A stretch of 64,000 nt of DNA, taken from Hydractinia symbiolongicarpus. Its lineage: Eukaryota; Cnidaria; Hydrozoa; Anthoathecata; Hydractiniidae. The DNA lies in assembly GCF_029227915.1 (NCBI RefSeq), contig NC_079878.1, positions 24,761,501 through 24,825,500 on the forward strand. The letters run 5' to 3'. A program made the translations under genes and the position numbers. Under the pieces are notes generated by a model that was not told where the DNA came from, did not search any database, and saw nothing but the letters and a program-made list of their open reading frames with translations. This document shows, one piece after another, positions 21,296 through 32,923 of this stretch. Every line of letters begins with the position of its first letter. Positions within the stretch are counted from its first letter, which is position 1.

Positions 21296-21677
21296 ATATA
21301 TATTCCAATGTGGAGAGTAATTGTGAGTGCATATCATATTAACAGGATACCATTACAAAGTTGCAGGATAATCGCGAAATCCCTTTGCCTCGGCAGCCCA
21401 GGGACTCGAACCCGGGATCGGCGCATCAGATGCACCGCGGGCTCTTATCCACTGAGCCACGTCTTCGGCAAAAGGATTCGTGAGAGTACAGACAACTTTG
21501 GTATTTCGGCTAACAAGCCTTCGTCAGCGGATACCAGAGCCAGTATTGAGCACTGCAGGAACTCTGGGGCAGCTCAAGCTATATATATTCCAATGTGGAG
21601 AGCAATTGTGAGTGCATATCATATTAACAGGATACTATACAAAGTTGCAGGATAATCGCGAAATCCCTTTGCCTCGG
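21296..21677 (-). mobile_element. tRNA-derived SINE, composite of two copies
   Basis: Read on the minus strand, 21393-21469 has a tRNA-like head with A box (TGGCTCAGTGGATAAGAGC), an anticodon arm with loop ATCTGAT (Gln-CTG-like) and B box (GGGTTCGAGTCC). The acceptor stem does not pair, so it is not a functional tRNA. The head is followed by a body (GGCAAAGGGATTTCGCGA...CTCTCCACATTGGAATATATA) at about 21296-21395. The same body occurs again at 21581-21677 without its head. A linking segment between them contains GACGAAGGCTTGTTAGCCGAAAT. The arrangement is two head-to-tail copies, the upstream one 5'-truncated. Confidence 0.7.
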
Positions 21678-21689
21678 TCTTCATTAGAT

Positions 21690-23430
21690 GTTACACCACG
21701 CGTATGGAATAATAGCATACGTAAATAAAAAGCTCACCTGCGCGAGGACTTATACTATACATTCTAGAGACAATTTTAGGGTTAGAGTTTTGCCTGGGTG
21801 TCCAAACTTTCCTGTCGTTATTGATAACGAAATGAAGAGGAATGTCTGGATTCAAATATGGCGAGCATTGCGATTCTCTCCATTCAACACAAACCAAGCT
21901 GTTAATTTTGTGGCTTGTTTGCTGAAAATAAACAATATGGTTATTAGGCAAGTGTATGGACAACATGAGATTTTCTGATGCATTTTAAATTCATAAAAAG
22001 CCATACTGCTTCTTCGTCTAAAAACGTCTAGACCTCATCGTGATGAATACGTTCATTGACCTCAATGTTGGCACAATTATGACCTTTATAAATATATTTA
22101 TAGAGGTACTTTACAGATTTAACAGACATGCAAGCCTCCAAGTTTATATTGGCTTTGTATTTCCTGGAGAGTCGTGGATTGTAGGGAACAACCCAGCGGT
22201 TATCAACATCAATCTTACTGCCGTTAATACAGATTTCATTATCACGAGGCCTATACATCAAAGTCAGCAACGGTAGATGCTAAAAATTTCTTTGAAAAAC
22301 TTTTTGTGCAAACACCATCCTCCATACACCTGAAATTAGGATTCATATGGCCGCATGGTCCATGAATCATACAGACCAAACAATCTCAAACAGCTCAGGT
22401 TGTTCCTGTTGATTGGAAATTTCGGCTGAAATAACATCTATGTCATCTCCATCCGAAATGGCGCCGTAGATTAGTGGTTATAGCTCTCGTACTCTGTGCA
22501 GGAGACCGGGGTTCCATTCCTCTTGACGGCGATTCAACATGGGTGAGTGAATGTTACCATAGCCCCGAGTTTACGCAAGTCATGTGAAGGAAATTGGGAA
22601 GATGGCACACTGTGTAGGCCGTTGGGTGTTGCCGGGAGTTGTCTAGTAGAGCGCGGGTAACGTCTTTTAGGAGTTCATTAATTTTTAATTTAAAAACTCA
22701 AGAAACTAAATCAAGCCAATCATGTGCATGTTGACCTGCAAACAAATTTTCCGTAATCTCACACCGTTTTGGATTGCAGCTAAAAGCTAGAAAGAAAATC
22801 TGGTTTTTTAAATTTACCAATGACAGCCATAGCATCTTGATAGTTCTGAGCCATGACACGTGGACTTCCTTGAAAACTTGAAGAAAGGACAACAATACGT
22901 CCTGATTGAAGGCCTCGCTCTTAGGCTCGTACATTCAAGTGGTCAGCTAAACCCTTATAACTATCAACACACAGGTTTATTTGATTCGCACGGATCTAAT
23001 TTGAATTGTTACCTTCAATTTTAACATAAGAATCAACACATTATTGTTGAAATAATTTTTACCACAATGAATCGGGCTACACGGTAAGTATAATACTGCA
23101 ACATGGTAGTAGTATTTCGAGTACGGCTGCACATTCGGCAACAAGGGGTATCTCATAATACCAACCTGGTTCAGCCGTTGGAAAAAATAGAGGATAAACC
23201 ATTGGCTCTGAATTTGCAGATAACGTAAAAATATTTTGCAAATTGCCTCCACGTTGGTAGGCAACAATATCCATAAATTTCCCATCTTGGCCAACAAAAA
23301 CCGCCGTCATGGTGTGGCAAGTTATATCGTCTTCGATCACTGCCAATTCTCATGTACATGCGTACTTCTGTCGGACGCGGTTTTTAACTTCAGCCATGTA
23401 CATGTATGCAGATACCGAAGCATGGTAATC
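21690..23430 (-). pseudogene. Helitron Rep/helicase relic
   Basis: Minus-strand fragments in the right order for the N-terminal part of a Helitron protein. High coordinates: AVFVGQDGKFMDIVAYQRGG followed by PMVYPLFFPTAEPGWYYEIP. About 22698-22934: FLAFSCNPKRCEITENLFAG and GQHAHDWLDLV. About 22270-22430: MIHGPCGHMNPN. About 22028-22270: RWVVPYNPRLSRKYKANIN and YLYKYIYKGHNCAN. About 21691-21966: LPNNHIVYFQ and SRMYSISPRAGE. Numerous stops and frameshifts, a missing stretch after the CNP motif, and a SINE inserted at 22457-22690. Not functional. The helicase C-terminal part is absent. Confidence 0.82.
22457..22690 (+). mobile_element. tRNA-derived SINE nested in the Helitron relic
   Basis: Starts GGCGCCGTAGATTAGTGGTT (A-box-like) with a B box GGGGTTCCATTCC about 35 bases on, then a unique body (GGGAAGATGGCACACTGTG, CCGTTGGGTGTTGCCGGGAG) and a short T/A-rich tail. 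Head and body differ from the SINE at 21.3-21.7 kb, so it is another family. It interrupts the Helitron reading order and is therefore younger than the Helitron. Confidence 0.6.
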
Positions 23431-24950
23431 CACGGCCAGGTGGAGGACGTAGATTTGCTTTTAATGAAGCAAACGAAACTGCACTTTTAACTTACGTATA
23501 TTTAGGCATTTAGCTCATATTGAGACCAACCAACCTCCAGGTCGTTGCCAGGCAAACCTACCAGCATTATTGAAAAGCCTGAAATCACGTACAGGGTTGT
23601 TACCATTATTATTATTACTCTCTAATGGGTTTGACATAGGAGAAAAATACACAACCTAGTAGCTAGATACCATAAATTCTTAAAAATAAGTAAAAAATAA
23701 GTAAAAAGCTTGTAAACTTTGCTGAGCAGCTATTACCAAATATTCTACTGTGAATTGGGAAACAAATTAATGCAGGATTAAATATTTTCACAGATTCAGA
23801 AGTTTGATTATTTTCTGAATTAAAAAAGGAAGTAAACAGAGTGAATTTATTAAAATCAATGAAGCTAAATTTGGAATTAGAAATTCAACGTATCGTAAAA
23901 TGCAACAGTTTTATGTCAAGGAATTGTATAAATTTTCTTTTCAAAATTATTTACCAAAAAGTGCTCCACTTTTTATCATGATCAGAGCCCTCTTAATTCA
24001 TAACAGTTTACCTAATTTTCGAATTCTCAATAGGAGCTTTGTAATAAAAGAAACAAAGCTGTGAACTCGTTTATTCTCCAAAAAAACTAAGCATTGAGCA
24101 GGAACATTTTGTTTATTAAGGTTTGACTTGCTTATTGTTTCCTTGATAATGAAATTCGGCAATCAAGTCAAAGCCAGCCTCCTTTCTCTTCTCCTTTGAT
24201 CATGAATCCGCTTTTTGTTCAAACGTAAACAATAACGGAAAAAATAGTTTTGTTTTGTCAATTTCGTGCGCGAATAGTATCATTGTCAAGTTAAAAGATA
24301 TATTTGAAATTTCTTACTTTTTATACCCTGCTGTCTTAGCTAAACTTGTAGCTCACTGACCTTTATAAAAGAATATGTAATATTTTCGGCTAGAAAATGA
24401 ACACATCCACTCTGCCTGTTACAGGGACACAGTCTCCGTATTATTATAGATATTATCCTCATGACATGGCAAAACTTTATAACTTTCCTCGGCAGTTTTT
24501 ATTGTTTACGTTTTTTTCCTTTTTTCTTCTTTGAAAGAAGAAATTTTGAACGTCGTAATCGATTTCTAATTTTGATTTGCACATTTCGCGTTACAAATTC
24601 AATTTAGACGTACGCAAAAAATATCTTCTTTGAAATACGCTGGTAGGTAAAATATTTTTTAATCTGGAGGTCATAAGCAGAACCAGACACCTGATAAACT
24701 TTTTAAAATAGTTCCTTGGTAAGAAATATTTTCGCCCGCTTCAAGGGTAAATGGGCTTCGCTTGCACTCAGCTTGCTTCGCTCGCTAGCTTAGTTCCGCA
24801 ATAACAGTAATGTTTAAGCACACTCGAAGGAGAAAACCAATTCGTAGGAAAAGGATGTGGATGCGAAGACTTTTTAACGAACGTAAATCCAAAGGAGATT
24901 TTTAAGTGTTGGTGAAATATTTATTTCTTGTTTGACTACCATTATTTTTC
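23431..24950. other. no recognised gene
   Basis: AT-rich; contains a short GC-richer palindromic patch (GGGCTTCGCTTGC ... GCTTCGCTCGC) at about 24745-24790, probably a repeat fragment. Otherwise nothing supportable. Confidence 0.45.
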
Positions 24951-24954
24951 AGAA

Positions 24955-25410
24955 CAAAGCCAACAAGGTTTGAAGAACTTCTCTCTAGATTTGCACTATC
25001 CATATTTAAGAGTTCCAGAACTCGAGAAGGGGCTACACCCAGTGAACGACTTTGTATTACGTTAAGATATCTAGCTACTGGTGATGCACAAGGAAAAATT
25101 GCTAATTGTTATTGAGTAAGTCCTTCAGTTGTAATAATCCGAGAGACGTATTCGGTAATATGGAAAATTCTTCTAACAGTTGGGGAATGGATAAAGATTT
25201 CTCATGAATTTGGAGAATAATGAAATTTTCCACATTGCCTTGGTGCTATAGATGGTAAGCATGTGGTCATGCAAGCTCCAGCTAGATCTGGGCCGAATAT
25301 TATAATTATAAAAAACTCACAGCATTGTGTTATGCTAGATATGAGTTTACGTTAGTAGATATTAATGATGCTGGTCGCCAGAGTAACGGTGGAGTTTATA
25401 AAGGCAGCCA
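24955..25410 (+). pseudogene. PIF/Harbinger transposase (DDE_Tnp_4) relic
   Basis: After TTTTTCAG at about 24952, the plus strand reads KPTRFEELLSRFALSIFKSS, REGATPSERLCITLRYLATG and (after a stop) VIWKILLTVGEWIKISHEFG. Next come HCLGAIDGKHVVMQAPARSG (the GAIDGKH motif holding the first catalytic Asp), then DINDAGRQSNGGVYK, the degenerate second-Asp motif. At least two stops and small frame changes. The C-terminal part with the catalytic Glu is not found. Non-functional. Confidence 0.82.
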
Positions 25411-28400
25411 TTTTGGATATGTATGGTTGCCGTGGCGTGCCATACGAAAAAACAAAACAAAATGATAAAAAATATATATTTTTTAAAACAAATATTTTTT
25501 TTTGTAAAAGAAAAATAAATCTGAAATCATACGTCGTGGCCGTGGAGTGCCATAAACCGAGGCTTTCAAACAACCTTGACAAATGGCGAAATCACACCCT
25601 TAAAAGGTGGCGATTGACTAGATACGCTTTGATTATGTCCCAAATCAGTTGAAGGAACGCTGTTTGGCCGAATATATTTAAAAAAATATCATCTTATCTT
25701 TCAAAATGCATGCGTGCAAAGACAATATAGTTAATACCCCATAAATTCATTGACTCGTCAACCAGGTACACCCTTTTTTACAAGACTATATTTTCTAATT
25801 AATAGCCTAAAAATGTGACCAAGCTCAACTTAAATTGATTAAAAGTTGTTTAAAAGTTCAATTTCTCATTGCATATTAAGTTTAAAAAATGGGTAGCCAG
25901 TCTTGTACTAAGAGCAACTTTTAAAGATTTGAGCTCTCAAAATTGTATATTAACAAAAATAACATACATAAAAAATATAAATTAACTAATTAAACTTTCT
26001 TATTTTTTAAAATAAATAGTAAGTCTATAAAGTTTTTAAGTCTACGTAAATTGAAGATATGTTTCATCTTTCATTGTTACGTAAAAATTATAATATAGGC
26101 TGAGAAGCATCAATTTTTTGATGTATACCTGCCTAGGTAAAAAAAGAAAGTAAAAATAAAAAGAGTTTATATATATAGATATAATATTTCTACGATAAGA
26201 ATCCCATCTAGGTGATTGAGTTGAATGCCGAGATCGTAAAACAATGAACGAGCCGCGTGACTTTTTTTTGAGTCAATTTACTTTTGTGGTTAATTATTGA
26301 CTTGTCATATAAAAAAAAGATGTTTGTTTTTCTTCCGAGTTAAGTTCCATCTCAGTTTCTTTTTACTTATCTGCTGCGCAGGGATGTTATTTTTAAACAC
26401 ATGATAGATCAGACAGTTTCGATACCTATAGATAGTGTAGCGGTTATGAAAAGTATGAAAATAATAGCAAATAATTACATTTCTTGTGCGCAAAAAACTT
26501 GTTTTTTGCTATGACTTATAACCGTTTCTAGAAGAAGCACTTTTTAATTGAAGTAACGACGTAAGCAGACGCTGTTACGTGAGAAGATATCGTGTTTCTT
26601 TGAGATGAACGCAGAGTTACCTTATACTGTTATGACGCACTGTCGATCAAATAGTTGTTGTTTATTTCCTTAATTCGTTTAGTTAATCAACAATGTTCTT
26701 TATCAACTGAACTTAAAACGACGATGCATTACACTTAATATCCAGGAGTTGTATTAAAAAATGTATTTATTTGCTTATCGCACATTAAGTACTTCGGATG
26801 TTAAGACAGAACATACTGGCGCAAAAGTTTAATAGGTCTTGCAGTGACAGATTACTATTGTCTGTAGTAGAAATTGTTGTAATCAGAAAATCTAGCATAA
26901 CCTTTGTGTTATCATGTGTTCTGTGAATGGATATTAAAAAAAGTACTACATCGCAGTTAATAAAGCAACGCATATGGGCACTACAAGTAATTCCTTATTG
27001 TAATGTTTTTTTACTAACTTTTAAAAGGAAAGTTTACCTAAATATTATTTTTTGATATTTCATAGAACGAAAGTCAATAACTTTAAAATTTGTAGTGTCG
27101 ATTTATATTTCTGATTGGAAAGGCGAAAAAACAATTTCTCAGAAAATTTCGATTAGAATCTCGAACCCTTTGAAAGTAAAAAAAGCTGTATTGAGTGCGA
27201 TTTATGACGTCGAAGTGTTCGACGAAAATTGTCCCCGTGAAGACAAAACTGCAAATTTCAGTCTAAACAAAGACAAATTCAAGACCTCTTCCTCCATCTA
27301 TGTTCAATGATCGTTCTCAGAAGCTTATTTTAACCTTTGATTGACAGTTTTAATATATCCCAATCATGCTTGTTTATTATGTAATCAGATAGTACTCAAA
27401 TATTTCTTGTTTGTCACTATCATTGTTTCAGAAAGAAGCTAGAAATACCTACAGGGATTTAGTGAAAAAAAACTCGATAAAACAATAAATTTTAGAGAAT
27501 GGGACATATAAAAAGCAAGTTTTTGCTAATAACAAAACAAGCGTTACGAGGTACACCGCAGCGATTTTGTTGCACGGAACTGACTGGTCGTCGCTCTGTC
27601 ATGCAGCAAAATGCATGCAACAATAATTTCTCTATAAAAGAGCAAGAATTATATGGCTTTTTGATACGCCTGTTCGAGGAGAAGTCTAGATATAAATTTT
27701 ATAAAACATAGCATTGTATATAATGTTTTCGTAATTTCGTTAAATAAAAAAGCGGGGCAAAAGAGAATTGTCAATCCGCTCATTAAGACATTGACGGAAT
27801 TGTGTGTATTTTTCAATTTATTTATTTATTTATTTATTTTTACAAACTTAAAAGATCATTTTCACAAAATATAAAATAATTAATCCAACTCGTGTTTTCT
27901 GTATCAGCGAAACAGCGTTATTAATTATTTTGCCAAAGGGGATTATGTCTTAACTCAAATTACCTCACGCAAACACCTAACACTTAAAAAAGCTTACGTG
28001 CACACATTCAAGTCTGTTTTATTAACACTTGCATTCTGTCTGTTTAAAATGCCATTGCGCAGCTTTATTTCAAAACTCCATCTTAACTCCATCTCCATCT
28101 TAGCTGACAAAGAAAAATGCACGACATAATAAATGCAAGTAATACCTACAACGGGCAAATTCTTCGGCACTTTAATGCGCATGCGTAATAATGTTCTTTT
28201 TCCGTGCTAAGTATCTTTGAGAACATAGGTCGTGATGGGACAAAAAATGTCATATCAAAATAGATATAAAGGGAAATTAAAGTTGACGCTGTGCGCTGCA
28301 TTGGATCCATTCTGAATTCATTGTGGCAACGTGTTTTTGTTGTGTGTTTCTAGCAGCACTAACAGAGTTTAATGAACCCTTTATTTCAAGCATGCAATTC

Positions 28401-28930
28401 TTTACCGCGTTGGTAGAAACTAAGGAAGCAATAATACCTTTGATAACCACAGTTTCTATAAAAAAATTCCTCAATGTGGTTTTTATTCCAGCCTGTGTTT
28501 TTGAATAACTATAGCAACGATGACGGCTGACATCAGCGACGAAAGCAGCGACAACAATAACCTGTATTTTTATTATGGAATCGAAGGAAATATTCATAGC
28601 AAAAAAAAGCTTCCTTTATTCTCCTTGACAGTCTGGTTAGTTATTAAGCGTATCTTATTATCGATCAAAAAGCAATTATATCAAATTGCGAAACAAATGT
28701 TCCTCTTTTTGGTCCTTAATCTGTTCAGATTTTAATCTCAACTTTAATCCGTTTATATTATACTCGACAATTACCTGCTTTGTTGATATTGCATTTTCTT
28801 ATTAGATACCATTCTGAGGTTAAAACATTGCTGTAAGCGCATTCATTCGTTGATTGTTTGAAAATGAAGACTTCTGATTGGTTCTCACTAATTGATTTTT
28901 TTTATCAAAATTCGTGATTGGTTCAACTGA
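25411..28930. other. no recognised gene; one (TTTA)n microsatellite
   Basis: AT-rich. GCCGTGGCGTGCCATA at about 25430 and GCCGTGGAGTGCCATA at about 25540 form a short direct repeat. A (TTTA)n run lies at 27816-27840. Small frames at 27095-27310 and 27499-27711 have mildly protein-like text but no start, splice or family support. Confidence 0.45.
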
Positions 28931-28931
28931 G

Positions 28932-28939
28932 TATAAATA
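28932..28939 (+). promoter_or_regulatory. TATA box of the CAP+ShKT gene
   Basis: TATAAATA lies 60 bases before the ATG at 28999, leaving room for a start site near 28962-28968 (CTTCATTGCACAG). Assignment is by position only. Confidence 0.6.
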
Positions 28940-28998
28940 CACCCCTTAGAAAAAAGAACTTCATTGCACAGTCTGACAGGCACTTGTTGATATTCATC

Positions 28999-31900
28999 AT
29001 GGTTATTTATATGCTTGCATTTTTTCTCCTGTTGGAAGGTTAGTTTTGTTTCATTGATTTATTTCCTTTTTTAAATACTACAATGAATCGCTCTTCTTAT
29101 TCAGACGTTATTTTGATTCTCTAGAGTTACTAGCTATTTGGGCTAAGCGAGGCGCTTTTTTAAAGCAGGCGAATGATTGAGAGAAAGAAGGGTGTGATTA
29201 TTCACTTTCAAGGAAAAAGTACAACAAGAAAAATATATTAAACGAAATATCTGATAGTTTCCACAGGGTATCTTTGTATACAGGCCAACTCAAAAACTAC
29301 GTGTTTCACTGAGAATGTGTCAGTCAGTCGCAAAAATATTGCAGCTTAAATTTTAATATTATGAGGAAAATATAATGAAAGATTTTGACTTCTCTAAAGT
29401 GTATAAACTGTTTCGTGTTTTATTTTTAGGACAAGGTATAAACTCCTGAAAACATATGTTAAATGAAACAATCCAAAAAATACCTCCAACAACAAAAAAT
29501 AACAACGCATAAATTTATATGGTCAAATGCCCCGGTTCCTTAATGCTAAATGCTCAAAATGAGGTTAAAGGTCGAAAAAATTTTCATTAAAACTCCATTG
29601 CGTACCATGTCTGACCTTAGATAAGTGCTCATGTGAGAAAGAAAAATGACCTAGCCTTGCTTTGCATCTGACTTTAATCCGCGTAATTTTGAGTAAATTT
29701 TGAACACCTTAATAAAAAATTGAGTATATTAGGTGTGCAAAAGCTGTTTCTACGAGCTGGTAATATTCTCATTATTTCTCTGGTTTTACAAAAATTTCAC
29801 AGATCTAATATCCTGCTTTTTTTATTTTTTTTATTTTTCCTTCTTCTTTTAGTTCGGCTCACGAAATTCCATAATCAAATATTAGACATCTTTCGTTAAT
29901 GAAATGAACTCAGTCAGTGTTAATGTTATTTGTAATGAAAACGCCCTGCTCTAAATGCCGAATAAAAATAATTAAGGTCAGAAATTAGCGTGGAAAATAA
30001 CAAGCTTGATAATGCTCGGTATCAATTTGGCAATCAGTTAAATTAAGAATCATGCCCAAAGAATCATGCATTTTGATTGCAGTTCCCGACAAAGATGAAG
30101 GCATCATTACTTTAATTAACATTTGATATCAAACTAATCTAACTTTTGCAACGTTTTAGTTGTAAAAGTCAGGGTGAAGGGTTAAGGTGCAAAGTCATTT
30201 GAATATTGGAGAAAATTGTTTTAATGATTCAGCACCCTTATTAATTAAATAAGTTTTCTTAACAAAAGAGACCACCTCTACAATAATTTTGAAAAAATCA
30301 AAAAAAAGAAATGGCATATCTCTTTTGGACCACCAAAACAGAAAATTTTACAAGTGTTTAGCCTCTCTAGGTCAGCGATGCTAGCCTGTAAACACCTTTT
30401 CGCTTCTTTTTTGTTAACTAACACAGAAGTGAGAAAAATTTTTAAAGTAGTTCTGGTATCTACATGTGAAACTTGCGTGTTGGTGCTATAAATCATCCTT
30501 ATAATGTGTTGCTAAGCACTGTTGACTGAAGATGACAAAAACACAGTATGGAATGCACCGGATAGTAACCAAGAATAATTAAATGATCAACAAAAAAGAA
30601 AATTATCAACCTCCGTTTGATAATAAAACACATATCAATAACGCACCGCCTTTATATAAAGCGTTTATTATACCTATTTAAGTTTTTCATCAGAGATGAT
30701 ATTACTATCTATAGCAACTAGCCTTTGACTATTTAGTTATATTCCGTTAGGTGGTCAAAACCAAAGAGAATGCAACACTAAACAAGGAAACTATTTGTTC
30801 TCATTAAGTGATATAAGTCTATAAGTTCTGTAAGTCCATTTTATTTACTCAAATAAAACTGGTTTTACAGTCATGATGTTGTTTAGTACAGTCAAGTATA
30901 TTGATAACAATCCTAGAACCGCAAAAATATTTACACCATTACTAAAAATTCTTGCAGTTCCTAAATCCTATGAATTCTTAAGACTTACTTCGTGTTCTCT
31001 TACCTGTGAGATTTCTCTTCTTTCACGCTGGGCCAAAATTCATAATAGGTCAAAATCTCTTCTTATAATAAAAACAGCCTGTTCTTTTTATTTAAAGCCA
31101 TTTTTCACTTGCTCTCGCTATTGCAAAAACTAAACAATATAAAGATAATGCTAAAGAAATTCCAGACCCGCAGACCTGGTTTTTAAAATTAACTTATTAT
31201 TGTAAAGAAACACATTAATTACGTGCCAAAGAATATACTTGTTATATTATTGTCCTGCGTCAAGGGTAGTACTGTTATAAAAAGAGCGTGGCAAATATAG
31301 CTAGTAACCACAATTTACATGTTCACCATTTAAAAGAGTTGGTCAATTATCAATGAGTATCTGAAGCTTCCGATTAATTTGTTCGTTTTATATCTAGGTG
31401 CTCGTGGAGAGGTCATACCAGTTAATCAAGGTGAGTTACTTATTTTCTCTTTTTACTAAAACTTAGTGTCACCACTTAAACTTGTATCACTTGTACGACT
31501 ATGTATTAGCGATCTTCAAACGCTATAGTAACTCATAAAAACGTTGAGCATTTCGGTGGAATTGTCTTTCTAGAGGAGTGTATTCGTGTAAACAACGTTC
31601 TCAGAAACCTACACAACGGCACCAAACCAGTAACATGGAGTAGCACATTGGCAACACACGCGCAAGAATGGGCTAACCACCTTGCGTTGGTCGGAAATTT
31701 GCAGCATGCTAAAAATATAAACGAAGGAGAAAATCTTTACTGGACTTCTGGGACGGGTACATGTGCTGATGCAACGTTGAGTTGGTACGTAGATAGGTTT
31801 TTGTGTGTATATTTCCCTGAGCAACTCAAGTAATTTTTAGTATCCGAGGTATTCTTTTTTGAACTTTTATTAATTAGATGCATGTGTTTACTTATTCGTA

Positions 31901-32744
31901 GAAAATAACATTTTACTTTTTGACGCCTCTAAATATCATTTTGTATGCTCTTTGCAAAAAGTTACCTTTTTTTCATTTTCATGAATATGCTGAAATTTAT
32001 TTTGATTTCACGTTTTTCTTTTCCCTGGCTATCCATTGAGGGTAGGTATATCCTAAGTTTGTTTTATAGATATAAAATAAAAAAAAAATTTGGTGTTGAC
32101 CTTACCTAATAGCAATTATTATCACGTTAGCAATATTTTGAACATCCAGACTAACCAGCCAATAATAATGTATTGTTAACTTGACTTTGATACAACTCCC
32201 CTGCAGCTTAGAAGTAGAAATGTTATAGGTATAACGAATTTATAGGTATGACGAATATAAGGACTACGACTATAGCACTACAAAATCCGCAGGTGGAGCA
32301 ATTGGTCATTTCACACAAGTAGTGTGGAAACCTACAACCCATATTGGCGTTGGGATTGCTAAGAGTAGCAGTGGCACATATATAGTGGCGCGATATTCTC
32401 CTCAAGGAAATTTTGTTATGATAAATTATGGGGAAGACTATACTACTGCTAGACTACGTGTTTACACTAAAGAAGTTGCACAAAGAACAGAAGGAGGTAC
32501 GTGATATATAAAAGACTTTGCAGAGATGGAAACTATTTAATCAAATGCGACATTTTAGTCTTATAAATGTACTTTCTTTATTTTAGCAAAAACTCCTTCA
32601 ATCTACGAATTGATACCTTCACGATGTGTTGATGGTTTGGATGGACGTTGCGTTGACTACAAGAGCTATTTCAGTTGTGATCACAGCTACGTTAAGTTTC
32701 ACTGTCCATTACTCTGCAAACAGTGCTCAGTAGCTTCTGGATAA
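28999..32744 (+). CDS. secreted CAP-domain protein with C-terminal ShKT domain (CRISP-like)
   Basis: Five exons: 28999-29038, 31398-31430, 31574-31784, 32246-32496 and 32587-32744. All introns have GT/AG borders and the phases agree throughout (230 residues). Exon 1 encodes a hydrophobic signal peptide (MVIYMLAFFLLLE). The CAP domain spans about 25-178, with GENLYW and the CAP signatures GHFTQVVWK and YSPQGNF. The last exon encodes a ShKT domain with six cysteines spaced C-x7-C-x8-C-x8-C-x3-C-x2-C. The protein is therefore extracellular with disulfides. CAP+ShKT proteins in cnidarians occur in venom, mucus, immunity and development, and the sequence does not decide between these. Weak points are the very short exons 1-2 and the 2.4-kb first intron; the three downstream exons are secure. 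Confidence 0.85.
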
Positions 32745-32917
32745 AAAATTACCATTGCAATTCTGCAGAAATTCGCTGTTGTTTTTTGAGTTGTAATGAT
32801 TTGGTTTGGAAATACGATATGCTTTTTTTTGGAAATATGATACATAATTACGTGCGATAATTTGATTTACTTTCAATTTCCTATCCATACAAAACAAGGA
32901 GACATACAAGGGTTTGA

Positions 32918-32923
32918 AATAAA
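32918..32923 (+). promoter_or_regulatory. candidate polyadenylation signal AATAAA
   Basis: AATAAA 174 bases after the stop codon of the CAP+ShKT gene, on the same strand. Such hexamers are frequent by chance in AT-rich DNA. Confidence 0.35.

Noticed and set aside
21393-21469. Functional tRNA-Gln gene
   Set aside because: A and B boxes and the anticodon loop are present, but the acceptor stem does not pair and the sequence continues into a repeated SINE body.
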